DNA of 64,000 nucleotides, from positions 124,001 through 188,000 of the forward strand of contig JAPZLL010000043.1 of assembly GCA_036250225.1 (NCBI GenBank), in the 5' to 3' direction. This document shows positions 30,283-43,163 of the stretch, piece after piece. How positions within the stretch are numbered: position 1 is the stretch's first letter; each line of letters starts with the position of its first letter. A program made the translations under genes and the position numbers. The notes below the pieces were generated by a model, which saw nothing but the letters and a program-made list of their open reading frames with translations, was not told where the DNA came from and did no database searches. The DNA is from Cercophora sp. LCS_1 (taxonomy: Eukaryota > Ascomycota > Sordariomycetes > Sordariales > Lasiosphaeriaceae).

Positions 30283-33200
30283 TCAGTTGACAGTCATCAA
30301 CTGCATCCTGGGCGAGTCAACCGATGTTCTGCTCAGGACCGAGTTGTTGCTGTGGCTCTTGGGCAACCGACGAGGCGGGCTAGAGGCCGGGTCAGTAAAG
30401 ACGCGGGTAAACGCCGGGCTCCCGTCCGGGTTATGGCGCGGGAGCCTCTCGCGTCGCGGTGTCCCGGCAGGGCTCTGGGTGATGAGTTCTGCTCGACGAA
30501 CCGTATCCGAGAGGGAGTCCCGGAGATGGCCGGCCCGCTTGACAAGCTCCTGCAGGCTGTTGGTATCGAAGTAGAGCTTCGAGTTGGATGGCTTGTTTGG
30601 CGACTGGTTTCTGATAGTGTCAGAAGTCGACCGCTGCTGCTGCATCGCCTCGATCACAGTCGAGATGACGGCCGAGTTGCGGTTGGGGCTGGCCGACCCG
30701 TTCTCAGGCGTATGCGGCCGTGGGTCGTTGCTCAGAGGCCAAGCAGTCCCGAAGATGTCATCATCAGGCGAGAAGACCGACCGTCGGCGTACCACTTGTC
30801 GTTCCCGCACTACAGCAGTCCTGCTCATGACAGGCTCGGGGATCTCGAATGGGTCCTCTACCTGGTCAAGAATCTGGCCGTCGAACCCTTCTTCCAGGAA
30901 CCGATCGTCCACTTCGGCGCGGTCGTTCGTCTGCGTTGCCGCGTCGAACTCTTCAGGACCATCCTCATCGGGTGACGCGAGGGCGATAATGTTCTCGGCC
31001 TCCCTAAACTTGGCTGCTGCCGCCCCATGCATGATGTCGAGGTCGCGGCCATGCCGGCAAAGTCGCTTGAGGTCATTGACTAACAGGGATAGCTCACGGA
31101 TTTGTCCCGAATGCGCTTTTACAGTCGGCTGCGTTGCCTGGATCGAAGCCGGGACTAGCATAGAAAAACTAGTCGCCGAGTCCTTGCCACCCTTTTCCTC
31201 CGGTACGCTTTCCTCAAAGTCGAAATCATCGTCCCACTCCTCACTGGCGGTCTTGGTGCCCAAACCCCAAGTGCCAAACTTAGGTTGGACCTTCGATGCG
31301 TCCGAAGGGTCGGGGACAACAGGGACGCTCTGGCTCCGCACATGAGCGGCGCCGGGTGGCTTCCGGCTTGCAGAGCGGCCTCCCCTCAAGTCCATCTCCT
31401 GTTTTCCATGGACTGTCTTGGGGCGCGGCGAGTGGCCGTCGTCAATCTTGTCGTTGCTGGGCTCACACCAGTCAAAGATGTTGCTCCTAGGCCTATCCTC
31501 GGCAAGAAGACCCCGACGAAAGCGATCGGGGCTGCCGTTTCCACTAATATTCATCAGGGCGTGACGTAAAGTGGGGCTGACGCGTCGAGAATTGGTCAAG
31601 CTCGATGGAGGTGAAAGGTGGTTGCTAAGGGTATTATCATCGTCTCGTGCCCAGTCGTCGTCATCGTCATCGTCCAACGAAAGCCGCCCAAAGTCGCGGT
31701 GGACTAGGGAGAGCGCAGGCGGACCTTCAAAATCAAAGTCATCATTCTTCTCGTCTCGTCGTTCAAAGTCGATCGGCTCGGCAAGGTGAGCGGTGCGGAT
31801 CGGGGTAGGCAAGCTCTCATCTTCCTCGGTGATCTTGGTCTCGCCATCCCATGAGCGGCCCAGAATCTCCTGGATGGAAAGCCGCTTCGTTTTCCCATTA
31901 CTCGCCGTGCTGGGTGGCGACTCGTCAAACATGGATTCCAGTGGCGTCTCCACGGCTCTCACGCGGCTCGACGAAGCGATTGTCCGGAACGAGTCGAACA
32001 CGCCGTCGCTTCGGAAGTCGGTGTCTTCGTCGTCAACAGAAAAGCCATCGCGGGCGTCGGCATCCGAGCTGGCCAGCGTCGAGGCCCGTTCGCCAGAGGG
32101 ACCCCGGCTGCGGGGAAAGGTTGAGAAAGCATTGGCGCCCGACATGTAGGAAGGCGTGGGGGTGTGCCTTGCTGGCGGTGTTGTCGTCTGGCCGGCAAGC
32201 CCTATTTTTGCGACATCAAGATTAAAGCTGGATATGCGATTGAGGGGTGGAAGTGGGGATGACGAATTGCGCTTGCGCGGCTGAGGGTGCGCGCTTGCCA
32301 ATGGCCTGCCGTCCGAATCAGGTGCTAGGCGAGACTCTGGAGGCGTGAAAACTTCCTGGAGGCTTGCTTTGGTCTCAGTTTGGACCGCGTTTTGCGAGGT
32401 GGTCATCGGCGCCGAGACATGGCGGCTGCCTCCGCCCTTGCTGTCCACGGTGCCCCGCCGCGGCCGCCGCATGCTACCCGTTCTCGAGATCCAACTGCTT
32501 GGCGAGCTGAAGTGCATTGAAATCGACCGTCTGGCGTGCTTCGACGGTGTCGAATCCGTCGAATTAGAAGGATCGGACCCACTCGCATCGTGAGGGGCTT
32601 CCCTCGTTTCCCTGCTGCCCTCTGCCGGCTCGGCCTCTGTGCTCAGCCGCTTGGCCGCGTCTTCTGGTATTTGCATGCCTGTTATCCAGTGGGCCTTAGT
32701 AAGGTAAGCACGAGGGACGCTGCTAAGCTGGATGGACACCCTCTTTCGCGGCAATGCAGTTGTGGTGGGGCTGCTATCGGCGCTGGATCCCTGTCGCCGA
32801 CTGCTGAGTCCTCGCGGCCGGCTGTGGAAAAACGACGTCCACGTTCCCGGCGCCTGCTTCGGATCCGGAACCTCCACCATCGGCCGCGGGGCAAAGTCCT
32901 GGGCCGCGTTCAGATGCTCAAACGAGTACTTAGTATCGGGTAATGGTGGTGGCCCTGAGAACCCGCCTTCGCTTCGAAACCGCTGGAGCGTTGCGGACCG
33001 TTGGTGACTCGTAGCGGGCCTCCTGAGCGTTAGCATCTGAGACTTTGATGTCCTCCTTGACAATGTGCTCTGTGGGGGGTTTTGTTGTTGTTGGTGGTGC
33101 TGCTGCCCCGATGGCGTTCTCTTAACCAGTTTGTTCGGGACGTGTTGCACTGGTGTTGGCCCAGTTTCGAGAATGGGAGCACCAGAGCCGTGTGAAAACG

Positions 33201-33829
33201 TCAGGGACGGGGAGTCGGGGCCCATGCTTGACCTCGGGCTTCCATGCTGCGATAACGGCCGGATCGAGAGGCGCCTAATCCATGAGTCTCTGGAAGACAC
33301 CGAATCACGCGGCACGTTTTCGACAATTGGTGGTGAACGTGGCTCGCCGAGACGTATTAACGAGTTCCTCCGCTCCCTTTCCCTTACTGACGCCGAAGCC
33401 TGTAAGCTGGCAAGTCGTGACACGCGCGAAGAGTTTGGCGGGTAGTAGCCGGGAGGGTGCGACGTCAGGGGACCTGCATCGGGCTCAACACTCGGGCGGA
33501 ACGAGGCGTAATGGAAGTCCTCGGTGGGTGATCGGTAGGGGGAAACAGCGCTGGACCCGGGCCGGGAGGATGCGGGAGGCAACGTCGTCGTGTCGATCTC
33601 GAGTTGGCCTATTCTTAAGGACGTCGGCCTTGGGGCGTTGGAGTCGGGCGGTTGTCCAAAGACCAGACCAGCAGCGGCGGTCGCAACGGCAGTACCGGTT
33701 CCCACAAGCTGTAGATGAAAACGAGGTTAGCAAGAGCACTGGCTGGCGAATTCAAGCCCGCGGTGGGCGCGTTGAGACCGTGTAGGACAGAACAACTAAA
33801 GCCGCAGAGGGGAGTAGGACGCTGAGCAT
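30283..33829 (-). CDS. Large Ser/Pro-rich, intrinsically disordered protein of unknown function
   Basis: The main exon (33708-30283) encodes over 1,140 residues. An acceptor (CTACAG) at 33714-33709 with a GCTAACC branch site shows an upstream exon; the best fit is 33829-33779 (17 codons, MLSVLLPSAALV), joined across a 70-base intron in frame, but this start is uncertain. The protein is mostly low-complexity Ser/Pro/Arg with many SP/TP sites (possible CDK/MAPK targets). Ordered-looking patches are RLSIQEILGRSWDGE, FDWCEPSNDK, RPKTVHGKQ, TWGLGTKTASEEWDDDFDFEE, a helical stretch ELSLLVNDLKRLCRHGRDLD, and C-terminal LQELVKRAGHLRDSLSDTVRRAEL. The acidic WDDDFDFEE patch recalls Byr4/Bfa1 septation regulators, but this is weak. 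No catalytic domain seen. Confidence 0.7.
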
Positions 33830-36800
33830 TGGACGAGATCGGCATCTCCAAATTGCGGCGACCCTAACTCGTCCTTGTGCTGTGCGAGCCTTCGTCCAGC
33901 GTGGTGGGTTCCGTGTTTGTGTTCTGCGAAAAAAAGGGGGGCTATTTTAGAATGGCATTGTTTCCGGCGACGACTTACACTCGGCACAACCTGCATCTTG
34001 GCTGCGGGCTGTTATGTCGACGGCGGCGACTCGCGGCCGTGGGAGGGAAGGAGGACGAGAGGAGATCCGGGTTTCGTGAAGTTCGTGGTTTGCATCGTCA
34101 GGACATTACGTTGAGGAAAGAGATTCTTGGGCGGGAAATGAGATGCTGGAATGCGCCGAAAATGCAGGCACGTTCCTGTCGACGCCGTCCACTGCGTGGG
34201 TTTCAAGAAGCCTCGACTGGGCGACACTCGCAACACGCGCTCCGGTTGCTGGAGCTGGTCCCACACGGCGAGTCGAGGAGGGACAATGCAGAAATTCGTC
34301 TTCGTCACGGTCGTTTGGCTGCTTGGTCGCAGGACGGTCAGAAAATTGGTCGCCAGCAGAGAGAAAGGCCTGTCTGCTTTTTTTTTTTGGGCGGGTTTGC
34401 TGCAGCTGACGGCGAGGCGACGGGATGGAGGGGACGCGACGGGGCGCTGTTGCCCTGCGGATTGGCTGCGTAGGTGTGGGCGGCGAGATTGCACACGCTT
34501 CAGAGAGACGGGGGAGCTGGAGCGCTGCTGCAACCCAGGTGGGGAGGCCAGTCCAATGCCCAGATGGAATCCTCACGATCTGGGAACGAACACCACTATT
34601 ACCACAGCAAAAGAAATAAAAAAGAGGCACAAAGATTGAGCCGCAAAAGAACGAGTGGAGGGAGGGTCGGCAGGAGGAAAAAAAATCACTGGTTCAACGA
34701 ACAATACAAACAACGACGGCAACCCTGCCGTGCGGATGCGGGAAGGGGGTGCGCAAGGGAATGTCTTCCAGGTTCGTTCTGGGCTGGGGCAGGCAAGACG
34801 GGCAGCGGGCTCCAGGGCCAGGCCTGGTCGCCTTGGAAGCACGCTAGGATTGGGCTTTTGATTGTCGCTCGGGTACGGCGCGGATTGAGCGACTCAGAGC
34901 GAGACCTGCTTGACGCTAGCGAGTGCACGGAGGATTGCCTGCTGTATCAACAACCATGGGTTTGCTTGGGTACAAACACCCTCCAATTTCTCTTGGACGA
35001 GAGCTCGATTGAGTGCGCTGACATTGTGCAAAAGGAATGGATGAAAAGCACAAATTTTGGCCTTCGCAGCTGGTGGACAAGGCGGCTGAACAAGTTCCCA
35101 CCTGCCCCACGAAAAACAAAGGCAAAATCGTCGAATTTGATATTCCAGAAGCACAACCAACCTCACCGGACGTGACCTTGTTGCCCATCCTGGGGCACAG
35201 AAGGGTGGGAGAACCATGGACCCAATCCTTTGGTTGGCTGCCACCACGGCGTCTGCCCTCAGCAGCATTGAAGCGCTCAGCTCTCTCACTTATACCCCTC
35301 AATGGCGGGGATGCGCCCTGCACTGAAACGTTGGAACATGCTCAAAGATGAGCTGCCGACTGTCAGTCATATCTGAATCATCCAAAAAGACGAATTGGAA
35401 GGGCAGCAAGGTAAAAAAAAAAAGTGGAAAGTGCAAACATGTTTCCAGGATTCGCCAGTCCTTTCCCAGCAAGCACGTTTTCCGTCTTGGGGAGCCACCG
35501 CGGGGGTAAGCGCGTTGTGTCATTGCACATCGATCTGGATCTTGCGTGGATCGCCCAAGCCCTATCACACGTCGTTCTGCTCCCCGACAATGTACGTCTT
35601 GTCTGGACGAAGGTGCCACACTTGGCCCTGGCTGGCTGGCAACAGTAGCGCCGTCTTGCAGCAGGTTTTACGCGCAAATAGTGAGCGCTCTTTCTCCGGG
35701 CATCCGAGTCCTCACGCCCAACCCACGCAAGAGACATCATATCATGAAATTCCGCTTTGCAGCTACGCCGGACCTCAGTCCCCTGCCCGGCCAAAACCAC
35801 GTCGCCATATCCGAAGCATTGATCGGACCCATCGAGAATAAGAGCTAGTTCATGGGGAGCTGAGGCCGAGTCTTGGCTCCAAGATATAGTGGAGACAAAA
35901 GCTCGACGCGATGCTGCCGCCGCTGTTTCCTGGCCCGCTCCGGTACCCCGCTAAAGGTCTGGTCTGATCTTGATCTGACACTCCGGTTTCCTTCCAGTTT
36001 GATGACGTTGGCGGAGCCCCTCAGTGCTGGCATTCCCGTTCAAGTGGCATGTTTTCAACGAACGGGCATCTGACGGGAAGCTGCCATTGTTTGGCTCTTC
36101 GTTTCACGTCTCATCTCTGTTCACCGGGTCGTGGGATCGACTGATCTCACTTACACGCACCAGGATGTTGAATAAGCTATAGCAGACCCCACCGACGAAT
36201 AATACCCCAGCCAAACACAGGACAGAATTGGCAGAGACCCGAAGCAGCACTCGACTGCGTGTGACCGACTAAATTGAGCCGTACCAATGCCCCCGAATAA
36301 GCCTGCTTGCTGCTCCTCGGGATGGAACCCAACTCGGAAGAAAAGGCGCGGACTTTCACCCCTCATCTGTTGTTTTGCCCCTTCTTCTTGTGCACTCGGT
36401 CCCCGCCAACCTTTGAGAAGCACAGCTGCCTTGCTGAACGGATAATTACATATCTTCTTCGTCGGCCTCGACGCAACAGGACGCCAACAGCCCCATTTTC
36501 GCCTTTTTTGCACTCACTGGTGGATCCCTCGCGAGACTTTCGACACCGAAGCCTGCTGGGTCGCAACTATACCATCATGCGCCTCGCAACAGCATCATGT
36601 CTCTGTGCCTATGCCCATCGTCGGCCGTCCCATCCCGACGGGGCACGTAAAACGAACCCCACGGGCCGGAGCAATGCCATTGGAGAGCCAGAGGGAGACA
36701 CGACCAGGAACAAGGGCAAGTGCCCTAGCCGTGTCACCGGGGCCCGTCGTTGTGTCCCGCATTCTGACAAGACATCTTTTGACGCTGTGTGTTGTTGTTG

Positions 36801-37474
36801 GCATTGTCCTGAAGGTGTACTGGACAATATCGAGAAACAGCTAGTCATGGTTCTGTCATCCCACTACAGGAGGCGCTGCGTCATGTTATTCGACGGCAGC
36901 TGTCTGGTGGTGGAGTTGTTGGGGGTGGCCTTTGAAGCAATCAATCAATTCATCAATGCGACGAGACACAAGATATGAGAGCTGCATCTCTGTGCCTGAG
37001 TGATGCTGTTGCGCTGCCGACGTGCTGCGTCCTTGGAGCCGCCCTGCGGGACGATTGTTGATCCCTAGAGCCTCTCACTATGTCAGAAACATAGCCATGA
37101 TCGGACGAGAAAGGTGAAAAAAGGAGGCGAATATCCATAGCGATACGACAGCCCGGCACCCCTGAACCCTCTCGATTTCTTTATTTGTTTCCCAGGGGTT
37201 CCAGGTTCTCCGCCGATGGACGTCCCACGATGTAGATTGTCCCGCGGGATGGTGAATGTGGGGAAGGGCCAGACAAGCACAGCGGCGCTGTCCCGTCCCC
37301 TAGTCCTATTTTTCCAGATATCTATTTTGCCGTTTCTCTTTCTTTTCCCCTGGTTGGTCATCTTTTCCCATCTGTGTCGTTGTCCGATTCGCCAACTTGC
37401 AGATTTTCCGCAAAATCTCTCCACCAGGTCGAGAGCCGACGGAAATCCCGTGCGGTTCATACGTCTAAGTGAAG

Positions 37475-37519
37475 CCGCGAAGCCACTCGGTGAGTTGCCC
37501 GGTCGTACATGCCAGCATC

Positions 37520-37556
<37 letters not shown>

Positions 37557-37649
37557 GGGCATGTGCGCCGCGCCCGCCAGAGGCGATCGGCNNNNNNNNN
37601 NAGCCGCGACCCCACTCGGGGCTTTGCCCGGTCGTACATGCCACCATCC

Positions 37650-37680
<31 letters not shown>

Positions 37681-37717
37681 GGGCATGTGCGCCTCGCCAG
37701 CCAGAGGCGATCGGCAG
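37475..37717 (+). repeat. Direct repeat with poly(A) cores flanking the assembly gap
   Basis: Two similar blocks (37475-37591 and 37602-37717) share GCCCGGTCGTACATGCCA, a CATCC plus long A tract (33 and 28 A), then GCTGGGCATGTGCGCC and CCAGAGGCGATCGGC. They differ at several bases. It may be a real tandem duplication or two unmerged contig ends. Confidence 0.8.
37592..37601. other. Assembly gap (10 N)
   Basis: Ten N bases mark a scaffold join; the true gap size is unknown. Confidence 0.98.
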
Positions 37718-40029
37718 CAATGTAAAGACCCGTGCGGAGCAGAGGCCGACAAGTCACCGGCAAGGGGAGAGAGGTAAACCACCGAGAGACCGCACCTTCC
37801 CCTTGTCAGGGTGCGCGCCAGTCGTTCTCGTCCGCTGAGGCTCTATTCCGATGTTTGTCTTTCGCCCGTTTCGGGAACGACACTAGACCATCAGCTGCTT
37901 GTCTTGCTCTACGAATATCACTGTCTCGCTGTGGTTTACACCGAGCGAGCACCGTGCTGGTCAATATCTGCTATTACCTACCTGCAGCTCCAAGGCGTGG
38001 TGGCGCTCGGGGAAGGCTGATGGTCTGAGAACACCGCCAACCTTGGGTCCCAATGATATCCAGTCTTTGGGCGCGTTGTGACACAGGCTCCGCCTCGTAA
38101 CGGCACGGGAAATGGGTTGCCGCATCAAAGTGTCAGGGAAAAGGACAGTACATGGATTCCCGAAGGTTTGTTTCCCAGGCAGATGCGCATCGAAACAGGG
38201 CCGCAGTGGAAGCCGAAAAGCGGAATCGCTCCCGAAAGACCGGCTTGAACCCTGAAGCTTGTCTCTTGCTTGCCGTCCAAGACTCTCGTCGGGCAATGAC
38301 ACAGCCTGTTGATCATAGGAATCCCTCGCCACAACAAAGGGTTTGTATTTATCCAACTCGCCAGCGGCTCGGGATAAGCCCGAGGAAACGTGGTTGACGG
38401 CGCATCACGGCTTGCAAAAGACGGCACAACCAGCTTGACTAACAGGTTCACGTCCGTGTGTCTTTGTTTCTAGCGCTTCTCAACACACAGACGTGTGGGG
38501 ACATGAGGCGATGAGGCTTGCTCGAAATAACCGTTGTGAAACTTGAAACATAATCGCTCAGAGGGCCCGAACTCCAAAGTGGCGGCTGACGGGGAACACA
38601 ACAACGTTCCGACTACGCTCTTGGGAAACGGACCGGGTCCTGTCTAACCCACACAAGGCCGACTACCGAGGACTGCATAATATGTTAGCGAGTTACTGTT
38701 CACGAACTCGTTTCGAACCCGGCGGAGACGTTTGAGGGAGGGTTCAATCCTCTACGAGACAAGGGGGTGAGGGGCAACGAGGCTGAACTTCGTGGGCAAC
38801 AGCACGCCGGCATATGGACAGTCGGCTTGTCGGGTAGCAGCAGAGCATCGGAGAAGTGCTAACGCGGCCTACGGGTGTATTAGACCGAGCGGAGCTTTGG
38901 CAGGCTGGGTATGTGATGCAAAGACCGGTGAGATACAGTGATGGACTGTGTGGGGTGATAATATGTTGACGCATGTGACGAGCTTGGTCTGGACTTGCGG
39001 AGGCTCGCTGCAGACGGAGAAATGTCGACCGCCCTGACTTTGAGGATGCAATGGACGGACTGCTGGTGCAACGCTGTGGGGAGGCCGGGCGGATGGCGAT
39101 CCTAGAGCCAACAATTACCAGCACTCTCGGTGAATGGACGGCCATGGCGTGTCGTCCTGTGCCGTTGTGGAGTGCCCGGCGGCGGCTTCGTCGAGGATTT
39201 GATGGACGCGGATGACACGAATGCACTAAAAACTGCAGCTCGGCTGCGACAGGCTTTGGTAAGGACGCCGCTGCGTTGCAGGCAGGCGGATGGGCCGGCT
39301 GGAGGGCGACCACCACAATGCCGTTCGCTGGGATGCCCAGGCTCGCCTGTTTCCCCAGCGAGTTGGAAATAAAGTAATGTCGTGTGGTGATTTGTCGCAG
39401 ACTTTTGGTTGTTGGTGACGCGCCGCGATTGGGCAACGCGCGACACGTCCCCAGGCATCTTGACGTGACCGGGACATGCCGCGTCTGCATCGCGTCATTT
39501 GGCGCTGCCGCCACCAACCATAGCCTGCAATGCGGGGGACCTCTGTTGACCAAAGGTCTCAGGGTTTCCAGGTCAATCATATCAGTGCATTTGCTATGCC
39601 GTTCGAATTTGAGAGGAGAAATGCGCAGTAACTGGTCGATGAGCAAATCATTTGGCTGTTCCAGTTGATGCCTCTCAATGTCTGGTCGTTCTGACGAATA
39701 GAAGGTTTTGTTGGTCAAGGGCAAATTTTCGAAAGTTGAGAAGTGCCTGGCTTGCCCAGGCAAGGGTCCGTGGTGTCTCGTATGGACACCAATCAACCGC
39801 CACCTGCCTCTGTCAGCTGGCAGCGAGCGCCTGCGACCACCGGCAAGTGCCGCTGATTGCAAGCCAGAAACAGTGGCGCCAACCCCAATCGGCCACAACT
39901 AGCAGCATTGACATCGAAATATTGACAGCAACAGCAACCTAGAGCTTCTCGGAAGCTGGGTAACCAAACCGGAAAATTAACTGTCGGGATATTAGAGCAG
40001 ACCTCGTGGCTTGGGACTTCCTGGACACT

Positions 40030-42395
40030 ATGGAGGCCGAAATCCGCTCCGTTCTGCCCAACATCGACCCGGTGGTGTCCGAGTACTCGGCCGGGTATCT
40101 GACCCATGCCTCCACCGCATGGTCCGGAGATGAGGACGCCACGGGCCCGTCCCCGCTCGCCGAGGCCGCATCCACCATCACGGAGCTGCTTCTGTCCGCC
40201 GCGGGCAACCCCAACGAGGCGGCCCAGGCAAAGATCCGCGCTCTCGTGGAAAAATGGGTCGACAAGTACAATGTTGCCAACGCCGACAGCGAGGAGCGCC
40301 GGGGTCCCGTCGTCAGGCGCCTGGACCAGACCATCCATGTCGGCTCCCAGAGGAACATGTCCTCAACTCTGGCTGTCGCGACTGGCGGGGTCGACCTCGA
40401 ATCTGCCAACGTGCGCAAGGTAGAGTCCAAGGTTGACAAGAAGAAGCTCGAGAAGGCCGAGCGCAAGATCGCAGCCAAGCAGAGCAAGAAGGTCTTCAAG
40501 ACGGTTGAGTATGAGGCCTCTCGTCTCCTCAACCAGCCCGAAGCGGCCCAGTCCTACGAAGAGTTCTACATGGCCGTCAACCCTCTCCAGATGGGCGGTG
40601 GCTCAGGTGGAAAGAGCAAGGATATCAAGGTCGACAATTGCGATGTTTCGATCGGAGGCAACAGGATCCTTACCGACACTACTCTTACGCTCTCGTACGG
40701 CCATCGTTACGGCCTCGTTGGTCACAACGGTGTGGGTAAATCAACCGTGCTTAGAGCCCTTTCCCGAAGAGAACTCCCGATTCCCACTCATATCTCCATT
40801 CTCCACGTCGAACAAGAGGTACGATACTACCGCCTGCATTGTGTCGACCACCCTTGCTAACCACTGTCACAGCTTACTGGTGATGATACTCCTGCCATAC
40901 AGGCAGTTCTGGATGCCGATGTTTGGCGTAAGGTCTTGCTGAAGGAACAAGCTGTATGTTTCCCAGGTCTTGTTCTTGTTCTTGTTCCAGTCATCTAACA
41001 AAACCCCAGGAAATCACCACCAAGCTGGCAGAAATCGAAGCTCAGCGTAGCTCACTCGCTGACACTTCCGCCGATGCTGTCAAACTCGATAAGGAGCGTG
41101 AGGCCCAGGACCAGCGTCTCGGAGACATTCAAGCCAAGCTCGCAGAGATGGAATCTGACAAGGCTGAGTCCAGAGCGGCCAGTATTCTTGCTGGTCTTGG
41201 TTTCTCCCCAGAACGGCAGCAATTCGCTACCAAGACCTTCTCTGGTGGTTGGCGCATGCGTCTTGCTCTTGCCAGAGCGCTTTTCTGCGAGCCTGATCTC
41301 CTGCTTCTCGACGAACCGTCAAACATGTTGGACGTGCCGTCTATCACTTTCCTTTCCACATACCTACAGAGTTATCCCAGCACGGTGTTGGTTGTTTCTC
41401 ACGACAGAGCGTTCCTCAACGAGGTGGCAACCGATATCATTCATCAGCATTCTCAACGTCTTGATTACTACCGCGGCGCCAACTTCGATTCATTCTACGC
41501 CACTAGGGAGGAGCGGAAAAAGACAGCCAAGCGCGAATATGAGAACCAGATGGCGCAGCGAGCGCATTTGCAGGCTTTCATCGACAAATTCAGGTACAAC
41601 GCTGCCAAGTCGTCCGAGGCCCAATCAAGAATCAAGAAGCTCGAGAAAATGCCGGTCCTCGAACCCCCAGAGGTCGAGTACAGTGTCCACTTCAAATTCC
41701 CAGACGTTGAGAAACTGTCCCCTCCCATTGTCCAAATGTCAGGGGTCACGTTTGGCTACACCAAAGACAAAATCCTACTCAGGAACGTCGACCTTGATGT
41801 CCAACTTGACTCCCGAATCGGCATTGTCGGCCCGAACGGAGCTGGTAAAACAACAGTGCTCAAGCTCCTCATCGGAAAGCTTAGCCCTACAACCGGCCTC
41901 ATCTCGCAGCATCCCCGTCTTCGTGTTGGTTTCTTCGCTCAGCACCACGTTGATGCGCTGGATCTCGACGCCAGTGCGGTCAGTTTTATGGCCAAGACAT
42001 ACCCCGGAAAGACAGACGAGGAATACCGTCGCCAGCTTGGTGCCTTTGGCATCACAGGCACGACCGGCTTACAAAAGATGGAGCTGTTGTCAGGAGGTCA
42101 AAAATCGCGTGTGGCGTTTGCATGCCTTGCGCTAACGAACCCCCATATCCTCGTTCTTGACGAACCGTCCAATCATTTGGATATTGAAGCCATGGATGCA
42201 CTGGCAGCAGCACTCAAGGAGTTCCAGGGAGGCGTGCTGATGGTGTCCCACGACGTTACGATGCTGCAGACTGTATGTACGTCGTTGTGGGTGTGTGACG
42301 GTGGCACAGTGGAGAAGTTCCCTGGCGATGTCCAGGCTTACAAAAAGAGGATTGCTGCCCAGGCAGATGCAGCTGGTGTGGTCAAGCAGCATTAG
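40030..42395 (+). CDS. GCN20: ABCF protein GCN20, general amino-acid control
   Basis: Three exons (40030-40818, 40873-40953, 41010-42395; introns 40819-40872 and 40954-41009) encode 751 residues, close to yeast GCN20 (752). It has two cytosolic ABC ATPase domains and no membrane segments. ABC1: Walker A GHNGVGKST (231-239), signature FSGGWRMR, Walker B LLLDEPSNMLD. ABC2: GPNGAGKTT, LSGGQKSR, LVLDEPSNHLD. The ~195-residue N-terminal region is the GCN1-binding part typical of GCN20/ABCF3. GCN20 works with GCN1 on ribosomes to activate the eIF2-alpha kinase GCN2, which raises translation of GCN4/CPC1. The ATG at 40030 gives the canonical start. Confidence 0.95.
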
Positions 42396-43163
42396 CGCAA
42401 CAAGACTCCGAGATAGCGATGAAAGTATTGTGATTCATGGACAGAGCTCGTGTTCCTTGTTGCGAAATTTGATGATGGCAGCCTGGCTGTCACATGGCAA
42501 TAGGCAGCTGAAAAAAAGGGAGAACAAAACAAATACCCGGTACCAGTGGCATAGAGGGCTCGGCAAACGTGAACTTTATCACAGCCAGCTCTTCATGGCT
42601 GAGCGGGACGTCCCTTGAACTAAGGTACCGTAACCATAATCTACATGGGGGAATCCCGAAGCTGGGACCCTCCGCGTTTCGCATTCATCGCAGGATTCGC
42701 CTTGGAAAAGAAGTAAAACCATCACACACCCTGGGGCCAGAGAAAGAGGCTCTAATCACACAGTGACCGAGGATGAGTGATCTTCTGTCCGCTGTCTGTA
42801 TGGGGAACCCCGCCAAAGAAATATTTACCCCACATTGAATCCTGTGGCACGATGGATTGGTTGGGTGGTTTGACTGGTTACGGTGGCAGACTGGGTAAAC
42901 AAGCGAGACCGCAGGGGCCACCTCCTTCCCATTCCTGTTTCGAGGTTAGCGGTGCCTGATCCCCACTTGGCAGCATCGGCGGTGAAGGACCCGCCTTTCA
43001 TTTTCTCGCCCCAAAAATCAACAAATCTCCCCTTCCCTTCCAACGTCAAACCCGCAGTCTGGACTCCAGCTTTGTCGGTCTCATCAACCATCTTGTCGCG
43101 CCGCCGCTGTCTCGCCTTTGCAACACCCATTAACCTTTCTAATCTTCCCCATCAACCGTCAAA
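42396..43163. other. GCN20-tubulin intergenic region
   Basis: About 770 bases. The right 250 bases are pyrimidine-rich (CCTTTCATTTTCTCGCCCC and similar), typical of strong constitutive fungal promoters, leading into the tubulin start. No gene seen. Confidence 0.45.

Larger units (their letters stand above)
33830..40029. other. Gene-poor divergent intergenic tract, about 6.2 kb
   Basis: The largest gene-free stretch in the window lies between the divergent large disordered-protein gene and GCN20. Many overlapping frames of 60-230 codons on both strands lack ATG starts, protein-like composition or domains. It holds the N gap and a poly(A)-containing duplication near 37.5 kb. Long non-coding RNAs or small-protein genes cannot be excluded. 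Confidence 0.45.

Noticed and set aside
36307..36978. 223-codon plus-strand frame in the gene-poor tract
   Set aside because: Starts at a non-ATG codon; composition is not protein-like and there is no recognisable motif.
37083..37763. Minus-strand frame with poly-Phe
   Set aside because: The Phe runs are the reverse of poly(A) tracts and the frame crosses the N gap.
38690..38760. tRNA-like GGTTCAATCC segment
   Set aside because: No acceptor, D or anticodon stems can be folded around it.
38744..39898. 384-codon open frame on the minus strand upstream of GCN20
   Set aside because: No ATG at its limit, no domain, irregular composition and no splice support. Long chance frames are common at this GC content.
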